A stretch of DNA of 64,000 nucleotides from Nemertoderma westbladi (GCA_032718475.1 JAUCBJ010007068.1:44071-108070), one strand, 5' to 3'. Positions 22,168 to 34,128 are shown, numbered from the stretch's first letter. The notes: a model not told the origin generated them from the sequence alone. Numbers and translations are program-made.

Positions 22168-24770
22168 CACATGGGACCTTCTGTGACAGGTATTGCCGAA
22201 CATGGGACCTTGTGTGACAGGTATTGCCGAACATGGGACCTTGTGTGACAGGTATTGCCGAACATGGGACCTTGTGTGGCAGGTATTGCCGAACATGGGA
22301 CCTTGTGTGTCTGGTATTGCCGAACATGGGACCTTGTGTGTCAGGTATTGCCGAACATGGGACCTTGTGTGTCAGGTATTGCCGAACATGGGACCTTGTG
22401 TGTCAGGTATTGCCGAACATGGGACCTTGTGTGTCAGGTATTGCCGAACATGGGACCTTGTGTGGCAGGTATTGCCGAACATGGGACCTTGTGTGGCAGG
22501 TATTGCCGAACATGGGACCTTGCGTGTCAGGTATTGCCGAACATGGGACCTTGTGTGTCAGGTATTGCCGAACATGGGACCTTGTGTGACAGGTATTGCC
22601 GAACATGGGACCTTGTGTGACAGGTATTGCCGAACATGGGAACTTGTGTGTCAGGTATTGCCGAACATGGAACCTTGTGTGTCAGGTATTGCCGAACATG
22701 GGACCTTGTGTGACAGGTATTGCCGAACATGGGACCTTGTGTGTCAGGTATTGCCGAACATGGGACCTTGTGTGTCAGGTATTGCCGAACATGGGACCTT
22801 GTGTGTCAGGTATTGCCGAACATGGGACCTTGTGTGACAGGTATTGCCGAACATGGGACCTTGTGTGACAGGTATTGCCGAACATGGGACCTTGTGTGTC
22901 AGGTATTGCCGAACATGGGACCTTGTGTGTCAGGTATTGCCGAACATGGGACCTTGTGTGTCAGGTATTGCCGAACATGGGACCTTGTGTGACAGGTATT
23001 GCCGAACATGGGACCTTGTGTGACAGGTATTGCCGAACATGGGACCTTGTGTGACAGGTATTGCCGAACATGGGAACTTGTGTGTCAGGTATTGCCGAAC
23101 ATGGAACCTTGTGTGTCAGGTATTGCCGAACATGGGACCTTGTGTGACAGGTATTGCCGAACATGGGACCTTGTGTGACAGGTATTGCCGAACATGGGAC
23201 CTTGTGTGACAGGTATTGCCGAACATGGGACCTTGTGTGTCAGGTATTGCCGAACATGGGACCTTGTGTGTCAGGTATTGCCGAACATGGGACCTTGTGT
23301 GTCAGGTATTGCCGAACATGGGACCTTGTGTGTCAGGTATTGCCGAACATGGGACCTTGTGTGACAGGTATTGCCGAACATGGGACCTTGTGTGACAGGT
23401 ATTGCCGAACATGGGACCTTGTGTGACAGGTATTGCCGAACATGGGAACTTGTGTGTCAGGTATTGCCGAACATGGAACCTTGTGTGTCAGGTATTGCCG
23501 AACATGGGACCTTGTGTGACAGGTATTGCCGAACATGGGACCTTGTGTGTCAGGTATTGCCGAACATGGGACCTTGTGTGTCAGGTATTGCCGAACATGG
23601 GACCTTGTGTGTCAGGTATTGCCGAACATGGGACCTTGTGTGTCAGGTATGCCGAACATGGAACCTTGTGTGTCAGGTATTGCCGAACATGGGACCTTGT
23701 GTGTGAGGTATTGCCGAACATGGGACCTTGTGTGACAGGTATTGCCGAACAAGGGACCTTGTGTGACAGGTATTGCCGAACATGGGACCTTGTGTGACAG
23801 GTATTGCCGAACAAGGGACCTTGTGTGACAGGTATTGCCGAACATGGGACCTTGTGTGACAGGTATTGCCGAACATGGGACCTTGTGTGACAGGTATTGC
23901 CGAACATGGGACCTTGTGTGTCAGGTATTGCCGAACATGGGACCTTGTGTGACAGGTATTGCCGAACATGGGACCTTGTGTGACAGGTATTGCCGAACAT
24001 GGGACCTTGTGTGACAGGTATTGCCGAACATGGGACCTTGTGTGACAGGTATTGCCGAACAAGGGACCTTGTGTGTCAGGTATTGCCGGACATGGGACCT
24101 TGTGTGACAGGTATTGCCGAACAAGGGACCTTGTGTGACAGGTATTGCCGAACATGGGACCTTGTGTGACAGGTATTGCCGAACATGGGACCTTGTGTGA
24201 CAGGTATTGCCGAACAAGGGACCTTGTGTGACAGGTATTGCCGAACATGGGACCTTGTGTGACAGGTATTGCCGAACAAGGGACCTTGTGTGTCAGGTAT
24301 TGCCGAACATGTGACCTTGTGTGACAGGTATTGCCGAACAAGGGACCTTGTGTGACAGGTATTGCCGAACATGGGACCTTGTGTGTCAGGTATTGCCGAA
24401 CATGGGACCTTGTGTGTCAGGTATTGCCGAACATGGGACCTTGTGTGACAGGTATTGCCGAACATGGGACCTTGTGTGACAGGTATTGCCGAACATGGGA
24501 CCTTGTGTGACAGGTATTGCCGAACAAGGGACCTTGTGTGTCAGGTATTGCCGAACATGTGACCTTGTGTGACAGGTATTACCGAACAAGGGACCTTGTG
24601 TGACAGGTATTGCCGAACATGGGACCTTGTGTGTCAGGTATTGCCGAACATGGGACCTTGTGTGTCAGGTATTGCCGAACATGGGACCTTGTGTGGCAGG
24701 TATTGCCGAACATGGGACCTTGTGTGACAGGTATTGCCGAACATGGGACCTTGTGTGTCAGGTATTGCCG
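22168..24770. repeat. 31-bp minisatellite, about 84 copies
   Basis: Units CAGGTATTGCCGAACATGGG + ACCTTGTGTGA, with the last base(s) alternating between GTGA, GTGT and GTGG and with ATGGG/AAGGG variants. Because 31 is not a multiple of 3 and the unit lacks stops in most frames, long repetitive open frames appear on both strands (for example 22193-22837 plus and 23673-24341 minus). These are artefacts of the array, not genes. Rare variant pairs (GGGAACTTG followed by ATGGAACC) recur at 22641, 23075 and 23447, that is 14 and 12 units apart, showing multi-unit duplications. Confidence 0.95.
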
Positions 24771-25131
24771 TCACGTCATAAGGCCTCACGACCTCATTAT
24801 TGGTTGTTTTATTATTCATAATTCTATATTGGGTTGCTTTGATACTTTAGTTTACTCTTGAGACATAAAATCCAAACAATTTTGTTTGACAGGCCTCACA
24901 ATGGGTGTTGCACTTGATTTGTCAACATCCACCATCACCTGTTCTCCTTGTAAATATGGCCTTCCATTGGCAGAATGGCTCAGCTAGCAATCCATATGCT
25001 GCATATCTGCTGCAGTGTGCAGCTTGAAGTAGCAAGCATATGAAAATTATAGATAAAAATATCCATACCCATCTTTTACCATCATTTTTTTTTTTACAGA
25101 TATTGTTCTTGAACAAATAATATATTTGAAC
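24771..25131. other. Spacer, no gene seen
   Basis: Unique sequence of about 360 bp between the 31-bp array and the repeats upstream of the fibrinogen-domain gene. No supported feature. Confidence 0.4.
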
Positions 25132-25905
25132 TAGGACATTAAATTATATTCTAATAAAGTTGACGCGAATTTGATTTTCACTTGTTAACATTATTGCTTA
25201 ACTTATTGCTTAACATTATTGCTTAACATTATTTTAAGGCTTGTTGAACTAGGAAATTAAATTATATTCTAATAAAGTTGAAGCGAATTTGAAGTCACTA
25301 GTTATACTACTTTACCTTTCGAATAAACTGTCACATTGTTAACATTATTGCTTTAACATAATTTCAAGGCTTGTTGACGAACTAGGACATTAAATTATAT
25401 TCTAATAAAGTTGAAGCGAATTTGAAGTCACTAGTTATACTACTTTACCATTCGAATAAACTAGCCATGATTGTTAACATTGTTGATTTGCTTAACATAA
25501 TTTCAAGGCTTGTTGACGAACTAGGACATTAAATTATTATAATATTCTAATAAAGTTGAAGCGAATTTGAAGTCACTAGTTATACTACTTTACCATTCGA
25601 ATAAACTAGCTGATTGTTAACATTATTGCTTAACATAATTTCAAGGCTTGTTGATGAACTAGGACATTAAATTATATTCTAATAAAGTTGAAGCGAATTT
25701 GAAGTTACTAGTTATACTACTTTACCTTTCGAATAAACTGTCAGCATCATTGTTAACATTATTGCTTAACATTATTTCAAGGCTTGTTGACGATCTAGGA
25801 CATTAAATTATATTCTAATAAAGTTGAAGCGAATTTGAAGTCACTAGTTATACTACTTTACCATTCGAATAATCTAGCAGATTTTTAACATTATTGCTTA
25901 ACATC
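25132..25905 (+). repeat. About 137-bp tandem repeat, six copies, upstream of the fibrinogen-domain gene
   Basis: The word AAATTATATTCTAATAAAG(TTG) recurs at about 25140, 25258, 25391, 25532, 25668 and 25805. Full units also carry GCGAATTTGAAGTCACTAGT, ATACTACTTTACC and TTAACATTATTGCTTAACAT. The first unit is shortened. The array ends about 70 bp before the start codon at 25975, so it occupies the likely promoter or 5' UTR. Any regulatory effect is inference. Confidence 0.88.
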
Positions 25906-25974
25906 ATCAAAGATACAGAGCTCAACAATTGTTATTAGCTCTAATTAGTTTTATTAAGAGAAGGTTTAGCTAAA

Positions 25975-27412
25975 ATGTCTCGCAGACGCAGTACAAATTC
26001 CCATTCTCGTTTTAGTGATAATGATAGCTTCAGTGAAACGGGAGAGATTCAATATCAGAGTCCCATGTCCCCACCCAATCGGAGTCATATTTTCCGATCA
26101 CATCAAAAAGAGGTGCCATTCAAACGGAGTCCCAGGTTCCGATCCCAACAAAGAAAGGTATCACCCAAATGGACTCCCAGGTTTCGTTCCCAACAAAGAA
26201 AGGTGTCACCCCAAAGTAGTTACAGGTCCCGATCACAACATAGAGAGGTGTCACACCGCCGTAGTCCCAGGTCCCGATCGCAACATATAGAGGTGTCACA
26301 CCGCCGTAGTCCCAGGTCCCGATCACAACATAGAGAGGTGTCACACCGCCGTAGTCCCAGGTCCCGATCACAACATACAGAGGTGTTAATAAAACGAGTC
26401 CCAGGTCCCAATCCTATTGGGGAGAGCAGAGAGAAGTCACATCAACTCAGACAGTGGTCCTCATATAGAATTGTGGTCGACAGAAAAAGGGGAGTGACTT
26501 CGTATCAAAGAGAAAGTGACGAAGCAAAGTTCTCTAACAGAAAAGGTACAGGTATATCGACGACCCAAGTAGAGCCATTTTCACCAGAGAGACAAAATCA
26601 AGGAAGTGAATCCATTCGGACATCCCATGAGTCCCAAAAAATAGCTGAAAAAGACAGCACAAAAAAACATGCAAAACGCGAACCTACTTCAGAAGAACTT
26701 GTTAAAGAACTAATGGGAATTCTCCTACAAATATGTATTGGATTAGTCCTTCTTGTTTTTCTAATTATGTTCGCTATGGTTCAAATAAGTTGGTGCACAA
26801 TGTCCATTTATGGTAAACATAATGCGATAGAAGAAAAGTTGGTTAAACAACAAGCCGAACAACTTGAGTTAGTATTGAAACAGGATAAAGAACGAGAGTT
26901 TTTGGATAAGGCAAAGTTTAGTCTAGCAAATAAAATTAAAAGGAGAATAGAAGACAAACAGAAGAAAGTTGAGAATCTAATAGAGGAAAGATGCAAGTCC
27001 TATGCACCTGCAAATAGTATAATTTTGAATAATTACACAATAATTAAAGATATTTGTGACATTGGGAGAGTCGGCGGACCTTGGCTGCTAATAATGAGAC
27101 GAAACAGTGGACATGGGCAACAACTATCATTCGATCGCACCATGGAAGAATATACTGATGGATTCGGAGAAACGAGTAAAGAGTTTTGGATTGGTTTTCA
27201 TTTCATACAAAAGGTGACAGAACAAAATCCGATTACTTTACGGTTTGATTTTAAGGTTAAGAATGGCCATGAATATTGGGCTGAATATGATGGTTTTACG
27301 ATTCTTGATCGGAGTCATGATAGTGGAGGGAGATTTCAAATAGACTTAAATTACAGAGACGGCGATGTGGGAGATGCCATGTACATCAGATATAAACAAA
27401 ATTCCTTATATG
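25975..27412 (+). CDS. Transmembrane fibrinogen-related protein with RS-repeat tail, exon 1
   Basis: ATG at 25975. Residues 1-240 are basic and rich in S, R, Q and P, with five or six 15-residue repeats of the type RSPRSRSQHREVSHR (about residues 50-140; 45-bp DNA units). A single hydrophobic helix (about 248-270, GILLQICIGLVLLVFLIMFA) has no signal peptide before it, implying a type II membrane protein. A charged coiled coil (about 284-338) follows, then the start of a fibrinogen C-terminal domain: C of ICDIGRVGGPWLLIMRR, FDRTMEEYTDGFG, EFWIGFHFI, YWAEYDGFTI. The donor TTATATG|GTAATA at 27412 is phase 1. The layout resembles membrane FIBCD1-like lectins, but the RS-like tail is unusual. The ligand is unknown. 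Confidence 0.85.
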
Positions 27413-28050
27413 GTAATAAATTATTAATTTTATTGTCAAGATTAGTTTAGGTAAAAAAAAGTGTTCGCAGCGACACGGCCAATAGCCCGTGTGCTAATTA
27501 CTAAATGTTCGCATAATAATTTCATGGCATATCTATAATGTTATACATTAGCCACCCTATGTTGTGAACAACATAATCCCATTCACTAACAACCTTAATT
27601 ATTCGTAAACTAATCAAATTGAGCAGAAAATTTCACTTTATCCTTTAGTTACGCATTCGTGCAAAAGTTTCAAATTTACTCACTTTGTGAAAAATTTTTA
27701 GCGTAGATGTGGTAGCCCTCTGCACTAATAACGTCTGACAATCGGGATGCATACTTCCAATGTTAGATTCATAAATTCGCTGAATTCATAAATGCCTTAC
27801 CAATTCCGTTCTAAATTTAAGAAATTTATTTTAATTCGTACTTGAATAGTTGAATATTCTGATGCTCGAGATTTCCAATGCTCTCACTCGCTATGTTCGT
27901 TTGTTTAACAAACCACTCAGCTTAACAAACTGTAAAGTGCCACTTTACACATTACTGTAGTTTGTTCAGTTAATAATAATTGTAAAGTTATATTTTCATA
28001 GTTTTACTTATCTGGCTTGACAATCAAATTTAATACATAACTAATTACAG
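27413..28050 (+). other. Intron of the fibrinogen-related gene
   Basis: 638-bp AT-rich intron between donor GTAATA and acceptor TAATTACAG. It includes a segment near 27855-27965 (CTCACTCGCTATGTTCG ... AACAAACCACTC ... CTTTACACA) that resembles the foldback repeat at 31690-31805. Confidence 0.7.
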
Positions 28051-28316
28051 TAGAGAATCTGAAGTTCAGTATGCCGGTGTACCGCCAAGATATATATTTC
28101 TTTGCGGAAAGCGATCCCCATTGCGATGGGTCCAAGGGGTGGTGGCAATATACCGTTGATAACTTTGAGTTGTATAATAAATGGAAATGTGAGGCAGGGG
28201 CGTATTTATTTGGAGAGATGAGTAAAACCTATTGGAGACCCTTATTACAATTACCATTACATGGAATGAAAATGGGACCATTGGAACTCATTGAAATGAG
28301 GATAAAAGTTACCTAA
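28051..28316 (+). CDS. Transmembrane fibrinogen-related protein, exon 2
   Basis: Joined in phase 1 to exon 1 (codon GTA, V), it encodes VENLKFSMPVYRQD, the equivalent of the canonical KFSTYDRDND segment. Then come a cysteine, GWWQY (matching the GWW of fibrinogen domains), a second cysteine, and the terminal ELIEMRIKV before TAA at 28314-28316. The usual calcium-binding acidic pair of the DRDND loop is replaced (YRQDIYFF), and the two late cysteines are spaced more widely than usual, so the domain is divergent. Total protein is 567 residues. A possible AATAAA signal lies at 28745-28750. Confidence 0.82.
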
Positions 28317-29353
28317 CTTGCTACTGAAATTGAAACAATACGTAGAAGCGGAAATACATACCTTACTGAGAAGGCCAAGATAACGAAACTATATTAGTAT
28401 GTAGTAATCATACACTGATTGGATTCATGTTTCGGTAAAGATAAATAACCTGTAATAATTTAATCTACTACAAACTTTATGTAAAATCTCTTATGTATAT
28501 TCTCGAACTCTTCAAGTTTTTTGTGTTCCAAACCAATCCACCAAACATGGATATCATGTGGAGTAGATTGTTCACAATTCCGGGACATTATTAATATTAT
28601 TTGAATTTTCCGATTCTGTTCCAACTAATAAATTAAACATCGCAGTTTGTTCAGAGCGGATCTTGAATTAAAAACTCAGTGGTGATTCAGTCCTGGTAAC
28701 TTAAGATTAATTTAAATTCATCAAAACACTTTCATATATACAGCAATAAAGAGTAAAGTCACTCATCAGTTAAATAACAAGAAACGAAAAGATGGCTGTA
28801 AATGAAACTGCTTACAATTTAAGGGGGGGGGGGGGGGGGGGGGGGGTAGCACCCCCCTATTTTCCAAATTGACAAAAACGTTTTTTTATTCTATCATGTG
28901 CCGAATTTAATGGAGATTTCAAATCTGCAAGCAGTTTTCTCATATCTTTTCTCAAACTCAAGTTATTACCCAAAACGTAAGAACTAGTCTGATTTTTGAA
29001 AAGCCTCCGAGCAGCACTATATTTTACAATTGTACGGGGTCCTTTTCCTAAAAAAGGCTCTCACGTTACAGATATGAATAAAATTGCTGGAAAGTTGTTT
29101 TACTAGTTATATGTTTAGCAAGCATGAAAAATTTCGTTGAATTTCATTCATTTTTAACAAAGTTATTGTTGAACATAGAAAAATAAGGTGGTAAGGATGG
29201 TTGGGACACGGAGGTTCCGATAGAAATAAGTAAACATTGGGAGAAATGGTCGGGGAGCTTAGGAGATATGGGAACTTATAGTATGTCACGGGTATACTTC
29301 CCGGATGGAGACAAAGAAACTTATAAGAAATTAAAATATATAAAAATATATTA
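28317..29353. other. Region downstream of the fibrinogen-related gene, no gene seen
   Basis: AT-rich sequence with a 24-base G run at 28823-28846, next to a short C-rich stretch that could pair with it. No coding feature. Confidence 0.5.
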
Positions 29354-29690
29354 GCCTATAACAAGTATTTAGTGCACATAAAGTTACATTAGCCGAAGCC
29401 AGTCTATGCGCGATCATTCACCCACTGTTAAGGGAGACTGGATTCGGATGCTTTGAAATGATTGCGGTGCAGACCTACTGTATTATTCGATTGATCGTTA
29501 ATATATAATCTCTGACAAATATTATTCACTTTCGGGAAATATTAACAGTTCCTTTAGGACGTGGCGCTCTAAGTATGTAAACAGAGTTATGACTTACACT
29601 AAACACAACGGGATGGCTATGGATTCACGTATATGGCGCATTCTTTAGGAGATGCTTTGTTATCTATCACATTCATGCACACTACCGCAG
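29354..29690. mobile_element. Diverged fragment of the BEL-type LTR
   Basis: This block matches part of the 1182-bp LTR at 46240-47421 (around LTR positions 70-395) with many substitutions. Shared words include GCGCGATCATTCACCC, TAATCTCTGACAA, TTAACAGTTCCTTTAGGACG and ATATGGCGCATTCTTTAGG. Both ends of the LTR are missing, so this is an old relic of a related element. Confidence 0.85.
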
Positions 29691-30288
29691 GTACGGGTAC
29701 CATGGTACGGTACAAATTAAATTTGTTTTGCGAAGCTCGGGTGTTGAAGAATGAGGGAATGGAGAGGGAATCCGTGAATTGATTCCCTCAATTTCCAGAA
29801 CAACCCACTCCAAGAACATAATTTTTGTGCAGATATGCCGCGCCGGTCCTACTGTATTATTGGCATCGGTTTTGGTTTCGCTGTGAAATTTCCCCAAACC
29901 ACATCTCGAATGTAAGACTTTTTCCCCCCTCAGGTCAGACAAAGTTAACAGCCATGGCTTCCAGTTGTTAAAGTATATTTTTCCAGCATTCTTCATTTGG
30001 TTTTTTGAAACGCTGGGCGCATTAAAATTTTAGAATAAAAGGCCACTAGTTAGGCCCTACACGATACCCCTAAACAACAACCAATGCGATTATAGCGTAT
30101 ATAGGTACCGGTACTGAATGAAAATGAAGTAAATAAACTATATTATGGTGTCATAGAAGGCTCTCAGTACTGCTGCTTAGGAAACTGAAAGTAATTAGCC
30201 ACAAAAATTCACTGTACCTGCAACTATGGTTTACACACTAAACTAATATTAATGCGGCATTCTGATACATCAGTAGTAGGTGTTTGCA
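29691..30288. other. No gene seen
   Basis: About 600 bp of unique, AT-rich sequence. An open frame on the minus strand (29682-29996) shows no recognisable domain and is not supported. Confidence 0.4.
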
Positions 30289-30585
30289 CGGCTTTGCGAC
30301 ACTTAGACCCAACTCATGACTCATCTCTTAGGAGGTGTGACACCTAGGGTGTCATTGGCGCCAGACTTTCTGGGTGACACCTCCCAATTAGGCTAATTAG
30401 ACCCTATTTGACGGGTATCATCAATTAATTAGTACATTTAATCCTTAATTACTTCTTCTTAACTATTCTTCTATTAAGTCTTACGACTCCTAATTAGGGT
30501 TTAATTAATTATCCTAATTAATCAGCCCGATTAGCACCCTAACACCCAATGGGTCATGAGTGTTGTCTAACCATCACAAAGCCGA
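30289..30585. mobile_element. MITE-like element with GGTGTCA words, about 297 bp
   Basis: Ends are imperfect inverted repeats: CGGCTTTGCGACACTTAGAC (from 30289) against the inverse near 30548-30582 (reading CGGCTTTGTGATGGTTAGAC on the minus strand). The inside contains several GGTGTCA/TGACACC words, and its centre is rich in TTAATTA and TAATCC. No coding capacity and no clear target duplication. Confidence 0.55.
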
Positions 30586-30767
30586 CAAAACGGGTGTCAT
30601 AAGTGACACCTCTGCTCTTTCCTAACTTCTTTAGCTATATCTAGGCAGCTTTAATGTTGACCTTTGACCCCAAGCAGCTTTAACCAAGCAGCAGGTTTTT
30701 AACATTGGTTGTATCCAAGCACCCCACACCCTCTCGTTACACCTCTGATTACTAATTACTCTTACCT

Positions 30768-31110
30768 ATATCCAGCCGTCTGCAGTTCTATAGTCTGTCG
30801 CTAGAGGGCATATTATCTGAAAATTAACATCTTCTCTAACTTTATTATTTACAATCTGTTTAGGTTTAAACTCGGTAGGCATCTATTTCAATATAGGCTA
30901 TATCTTTTACGGAGTCGCAGAGTAGTCTGAAGTTCTCTAGTCTGCCGCTAGAGGGCGAAATGTTTGATAGTGAAAATTGAGAAATCTGTGTTTTTAAACC
31001 ATTTAGGCTGAAACTTGGTAGACATCTACAATATCATCGGCTGTATCCTTTACTGAGGAGGTTGATCGACCTGCAGTTGTCCAGTCTGCTGCTAGAGACT
31101 CGGATTTAAG
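30768..31110. repeat. About 150-bp imperfect tandem repeat, just over two copies
   Basis: The phrase CTGCAGTT..(C)TAGTCTG(T/C)CGCTAGAGGGC recurs at about 30780, 30929 and 31072, with a shared TTTAGG(T/C)T(T/G)AAACT(C/T)GGTAG segment between. Copies are strongly diverged. Confidence 0.7.
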
Positions 31111-31689
31111 ACCTGAGGCACTCCTAAAGTCTCGAGTTTTAGGTCTGAGGCACAGACTATGCCTCACTAGATAGGGGTCGAACCCCTGGTTTAATTATTT
31201 TTATATATTTATTAATAATTATTCAATTGTATTACTTATTTAATTTATAAATTGATTTATATTTTTAGATTTACCAATTATTAGTTTTATAACTTATCAT
31301 ATGACCTCATCGATGGCACCACTCCTGGCTACCACCTCGCCATAGACTTTCAGCCATATTTCGCCCTAGGGTATATAGGTCCCGCATTCTTCGAGTCAAC
31401 AAAGCTGGTTCCCCATTGGCTGCTTTACTTAGATCTGACTTAGAGAAGTCTAGACTTAGAGCTGCCTAACTCCCCCCCGCTCCCTGATTGGCTAATCCCT
31501 TTTCTAGCCTCCCCTCTATAATAACTCCCGTTCACCGCATTCCCATTCATTCTCTAATTTTATTGTTGAAAAGTTTTAGTTGTTTTTTCTTAAAAATATT
31601 TATTTATTTATTTAATATTTTTCTTAAAGTAATTATCATTTCGTAATGTTACAATTTTAGAATAAAACTACATACATATTTGTTGCAAA
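31111..31689. other. No gene seen; promoter-like composition near 31400-31530
   Basis: Contains two inverted CCAAT words (CATTGGCTG near 31415 and GATTGGCTAAT near 31484) and a TATA-like CTATAATAA near 31515, spaced like a promoter or an LTR promoter. No transcript or coding frame can be linked to it. A hairpin GAGGCA...TGCCTC near 31140 and a GGGGTCGAACCCC palindrome near 31178 are present. Confidence 0.3.
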
Positions 31690-31805
31690 GTACTTTACAG
31701 TGTTCTGATCCTCGTGGCTTTATTTTCACTCACTCACTAACGTTCGTTCGTGTAACAAAGCCACTCGGATCATCACACTGTAAAGTTCTACTTTACACAC
31801 AAGTA
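31690..31805. repeat. Foldback repeat, about 115 bp
   Basis: Inverted arms ACTTTACAGTG...GGCTTT (from about 31691) and AAAGCCACTCGGATCATCACACTGTAAAGT (ending about 31788). A diverged relative lies in the fibrinogen-related gene intron near 27855-27965. Confidence 0.6.
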
Positions 31806-32127
31806 TGTAAATAGTTATTGTTCAAACATTTAAACAATTTCACAAGGGGGGTGGGAGGTTATCAGGAAACCTAAAAAAACAAGCTGTAAATTACTTAATG
31901 AGTTATTATGTTAATTACTATGATATTTACATTATTCATACATCAGAAAAACTTATTATTTTAATTATAATTTCAACAACATAAGTTCCGGATTGGCTCC
32001 GGGTTAATTTACCCGGAGCCGGAGCCAGAAAATTGGCCCGCCGGAGCCGGAGCCCTGTCGCATCCCTAGACTATGCACTACAAGACCAATAGTTAATGAT
32101 AATATAGTAGAAGTAATAATAACAGAA

Positions 32128-32352
32128 TCACCAGAAATACCATTAGTACACACTAGAGGGACACGACAGTACCACCGCCCTTAATCACCCAAAAACGTCG
32201 TAATTCATTAACATAACTCAGGCGAAAATAAAAGTAACCATAGCTACCGCATTTAGATAAGAGAGGTTAGTTTTGAGAGAAAGGTTAAGGGAATTATTAA
32301 TGAAATAAGCCATGTAATCTTTGAGATGTCGAAGTCAGCATACAGTGTACAG
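32128..32352 (+). repeat. About 220-bp dispersed repeat, copy 1
   Basis: Nearly the same sequence recurs in the same orientation at 35898-36116 inside the ALT intron. Both contain CACTAGAGGGACACGACAGT and CCCAAAAACGTCGTAATTCA. The copies differ by a few indels. Family unknown; no terminal repeats seen. Confidence 0.85.
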
Positions 32353-32461
32353 TAGTAGGCCGGTGTGGGAGAATAGGCCTACCAATTAGGAAGAAAAGTG
32401 GAATAAATGAACCATTGATGCCTGTCAGTCGAATGATAATTCGTTTTCATCGTGTTGGGAT

Positions 32462-32545
32462 AATCAGTCTGATCTCTTGAATTTGGTTTATATTGTTTTG
32501 GTTAGAATAATGTGCCCCTGTATCCTGCCACATTCCCTTAATTCA
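32462..32545 (+). repeat. Single diverged copy of the 68-bp module
   Basis: TTTATATTGTTTTGGTTAGAATAATGTGCCCCTGTATCCTGCCACATTCCCTTAATT matches the module order (TTGTTTTGGTTAGAA, CTGTAACCTGC, TTTCCCTCAATT) seen at 16373-17030. Confidence 0.65.
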
Positions 32546-33594
32546 TAGTAACATGCGAAACACCCCACGAGCCACTCACACCCCCACCGACCTCCTCCCT
32601 AATAAACTCCTCCTTGACTATCCAAATTTAGGGAATTACAGATGTAACTCGAACCCTCATGACCACAAACCTTAGCTAAATTAAGATAAAGTCTTACATT
32701 TTTTAAATTAAATGTTAAAAATTAATCAGATAGTAAACTGATTTACGGACCTGCGCTCGCTCATACTAACTGTCTGTATCGTTAGGTGGTGTGACAGACA
32801 ATCTGGAAAATGAAAGTGATTGATAGTCTTTCTGTACCGGTATAACTGGTCTATAAGTCCATACTCACGTTCTGTAGACCGCATCTGGTCCTGTATACCG
32901 CATTTATGTTACCCGGCTTATAAAATTGTTCATTATATAATATGTTCTACCTACAGGGCGGCGGGACATAACATAACATTCATTTTCATTTTCGAATTAA
33001 AGAAATCCCACAATAAATAAATATTTAAGGAATAAACATTAACAAGAATCGATATAATATCTATAAATCCATTTCCCGTGCGCACATAATAAATATTATA
33101 ATCCTAAACAATATCATAATATTTATTTATTATTAACTAAAGTAATTTGTCTATATAACAACAACAACAGGTTCATCATTAATTATGACTCCCAAATAAT
33201 AATCTACACAATTAATTTACAATAATTGGTTCTGTTAAGAAATTAACTAATTACTTATTAGGGAGACCGTTAAAATTCTGTTAAATCCAGCTGAAATGCA
33301 CGAGACTAAAAGAGTCTTAGTACGAGGCAAAATGTCCGAGGCAATTTCTTTTGCTCCCCTATAAACATTAGTTTAATAAACAGATTGGTTACAAACCTGA
33401 ACTGTGAAGTCATTAGTCGTTAGTACCAGAACTGTAATATAAAGTAGCGGGTAATTGGAAAACACCCAATTCAGTATTTACAGAATGGATACAACGTAAC
33501 AGTATACTGCGAGGGCAAATACTTGGCAATAATCGTGTAACTATTAATAGTAGTCGAGCATTTTGTTAAATATAATTATATTTGTGAAACCATC

Positions 33595-33748
33595 TCGCTG
33601 GGATAGATTGGTTACATACGTGACACATTATTTCCATAACTTTTGTTGGGCACAGCTTTGCAAAGTCGGCAATGGAATCCAGATGGGATCGAACTGGCGA
33701 CCTCCGGGTTGGAAGTCTGACGCTCTAACCATTCCGCTAGCGTCTCAG
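33595..33748 (-). mobile_element. tRNA-derived SINE-like sequence
   Basis: The minus strand from 33748 reads GAGACGCTAGCGGAATGGTT with an A-box-like TAGCGGAATGG. About 37 bases later comes a B-box-like AGTTCGATCCC (33685-33697, reverse complement). The would-be acceptor stem does not pair, so it is not a working tRNA. The following GACTTTGCAAAGCTGTGCCC segment looks like the body of a tRNA-derived SINE. The 3' boundary is uncertain. Confidence 0.55.
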
Positions 33749-34112
33749 GTAAAATATAGACCTAGAAATACTACCTGATACCTTGAATGTACCTGTAACA
33801 ATTGTATTTCATGAAAAATTTAGTAATTTCATTCGCAATCAATGGTATCACGCCACTTGGGCCCATTGAGGGATATTTTGCACGTTTTTAGCCACTTTTA
33901 TTTATTTACCCTAGCAGTAAAATCGCATTACGATCGCAATTACAATCGCAATTACATCATTAAAATAATAAAACGGACGAAATAAACTGCAATAAATCTT
34001 TTCATTTTATTAACTTAAAATTATAAAAAATAAAGCAGCAAAGGGCGGATTATAAAAACAGTTGAAGTTCAACTTTATAATTATTGTCTACGGGGGGCCA
34101 ACCCTAAACGAC

Positions 34113-34128
34113 CCCCCCCCCCCCCCCC
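34113..34128. repeat. 16-base C run downstream of ALT
   Basis: One of ten homopolymeric G or C runs of at least 12 bases in the window. It lies about 200 bp past the ALT stop codon, so it could be in the 3' UTR. There it would be a G run in the mRNA, which is read from the minus strand. A TTTATT (AATAAA on the gene strand) lies further downstream at 34006-34011. Confidence 0.8.

Noticed and set aside
17911-24770. CRISPR-like arrays
   Set aside because: The repeats have no unique spacers, and the DNA is clearly from an animal genome.
22193-24861. Many long open frames in the 31-bp repeat on both strands
   Set aside because: They result from a stop-poor unit whose length is not a multiple of three. 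No conserved domain, no consistent start, and all frames are equally open.
31100-31200. tRNA-like hairpins (GAGGCA loop TGCCTC and GGGGTCGAACCCC)
   Set aside because: The T-loop is two bases short, the anticodon loop lacks the conserved T, and no acceptor stem pairs.
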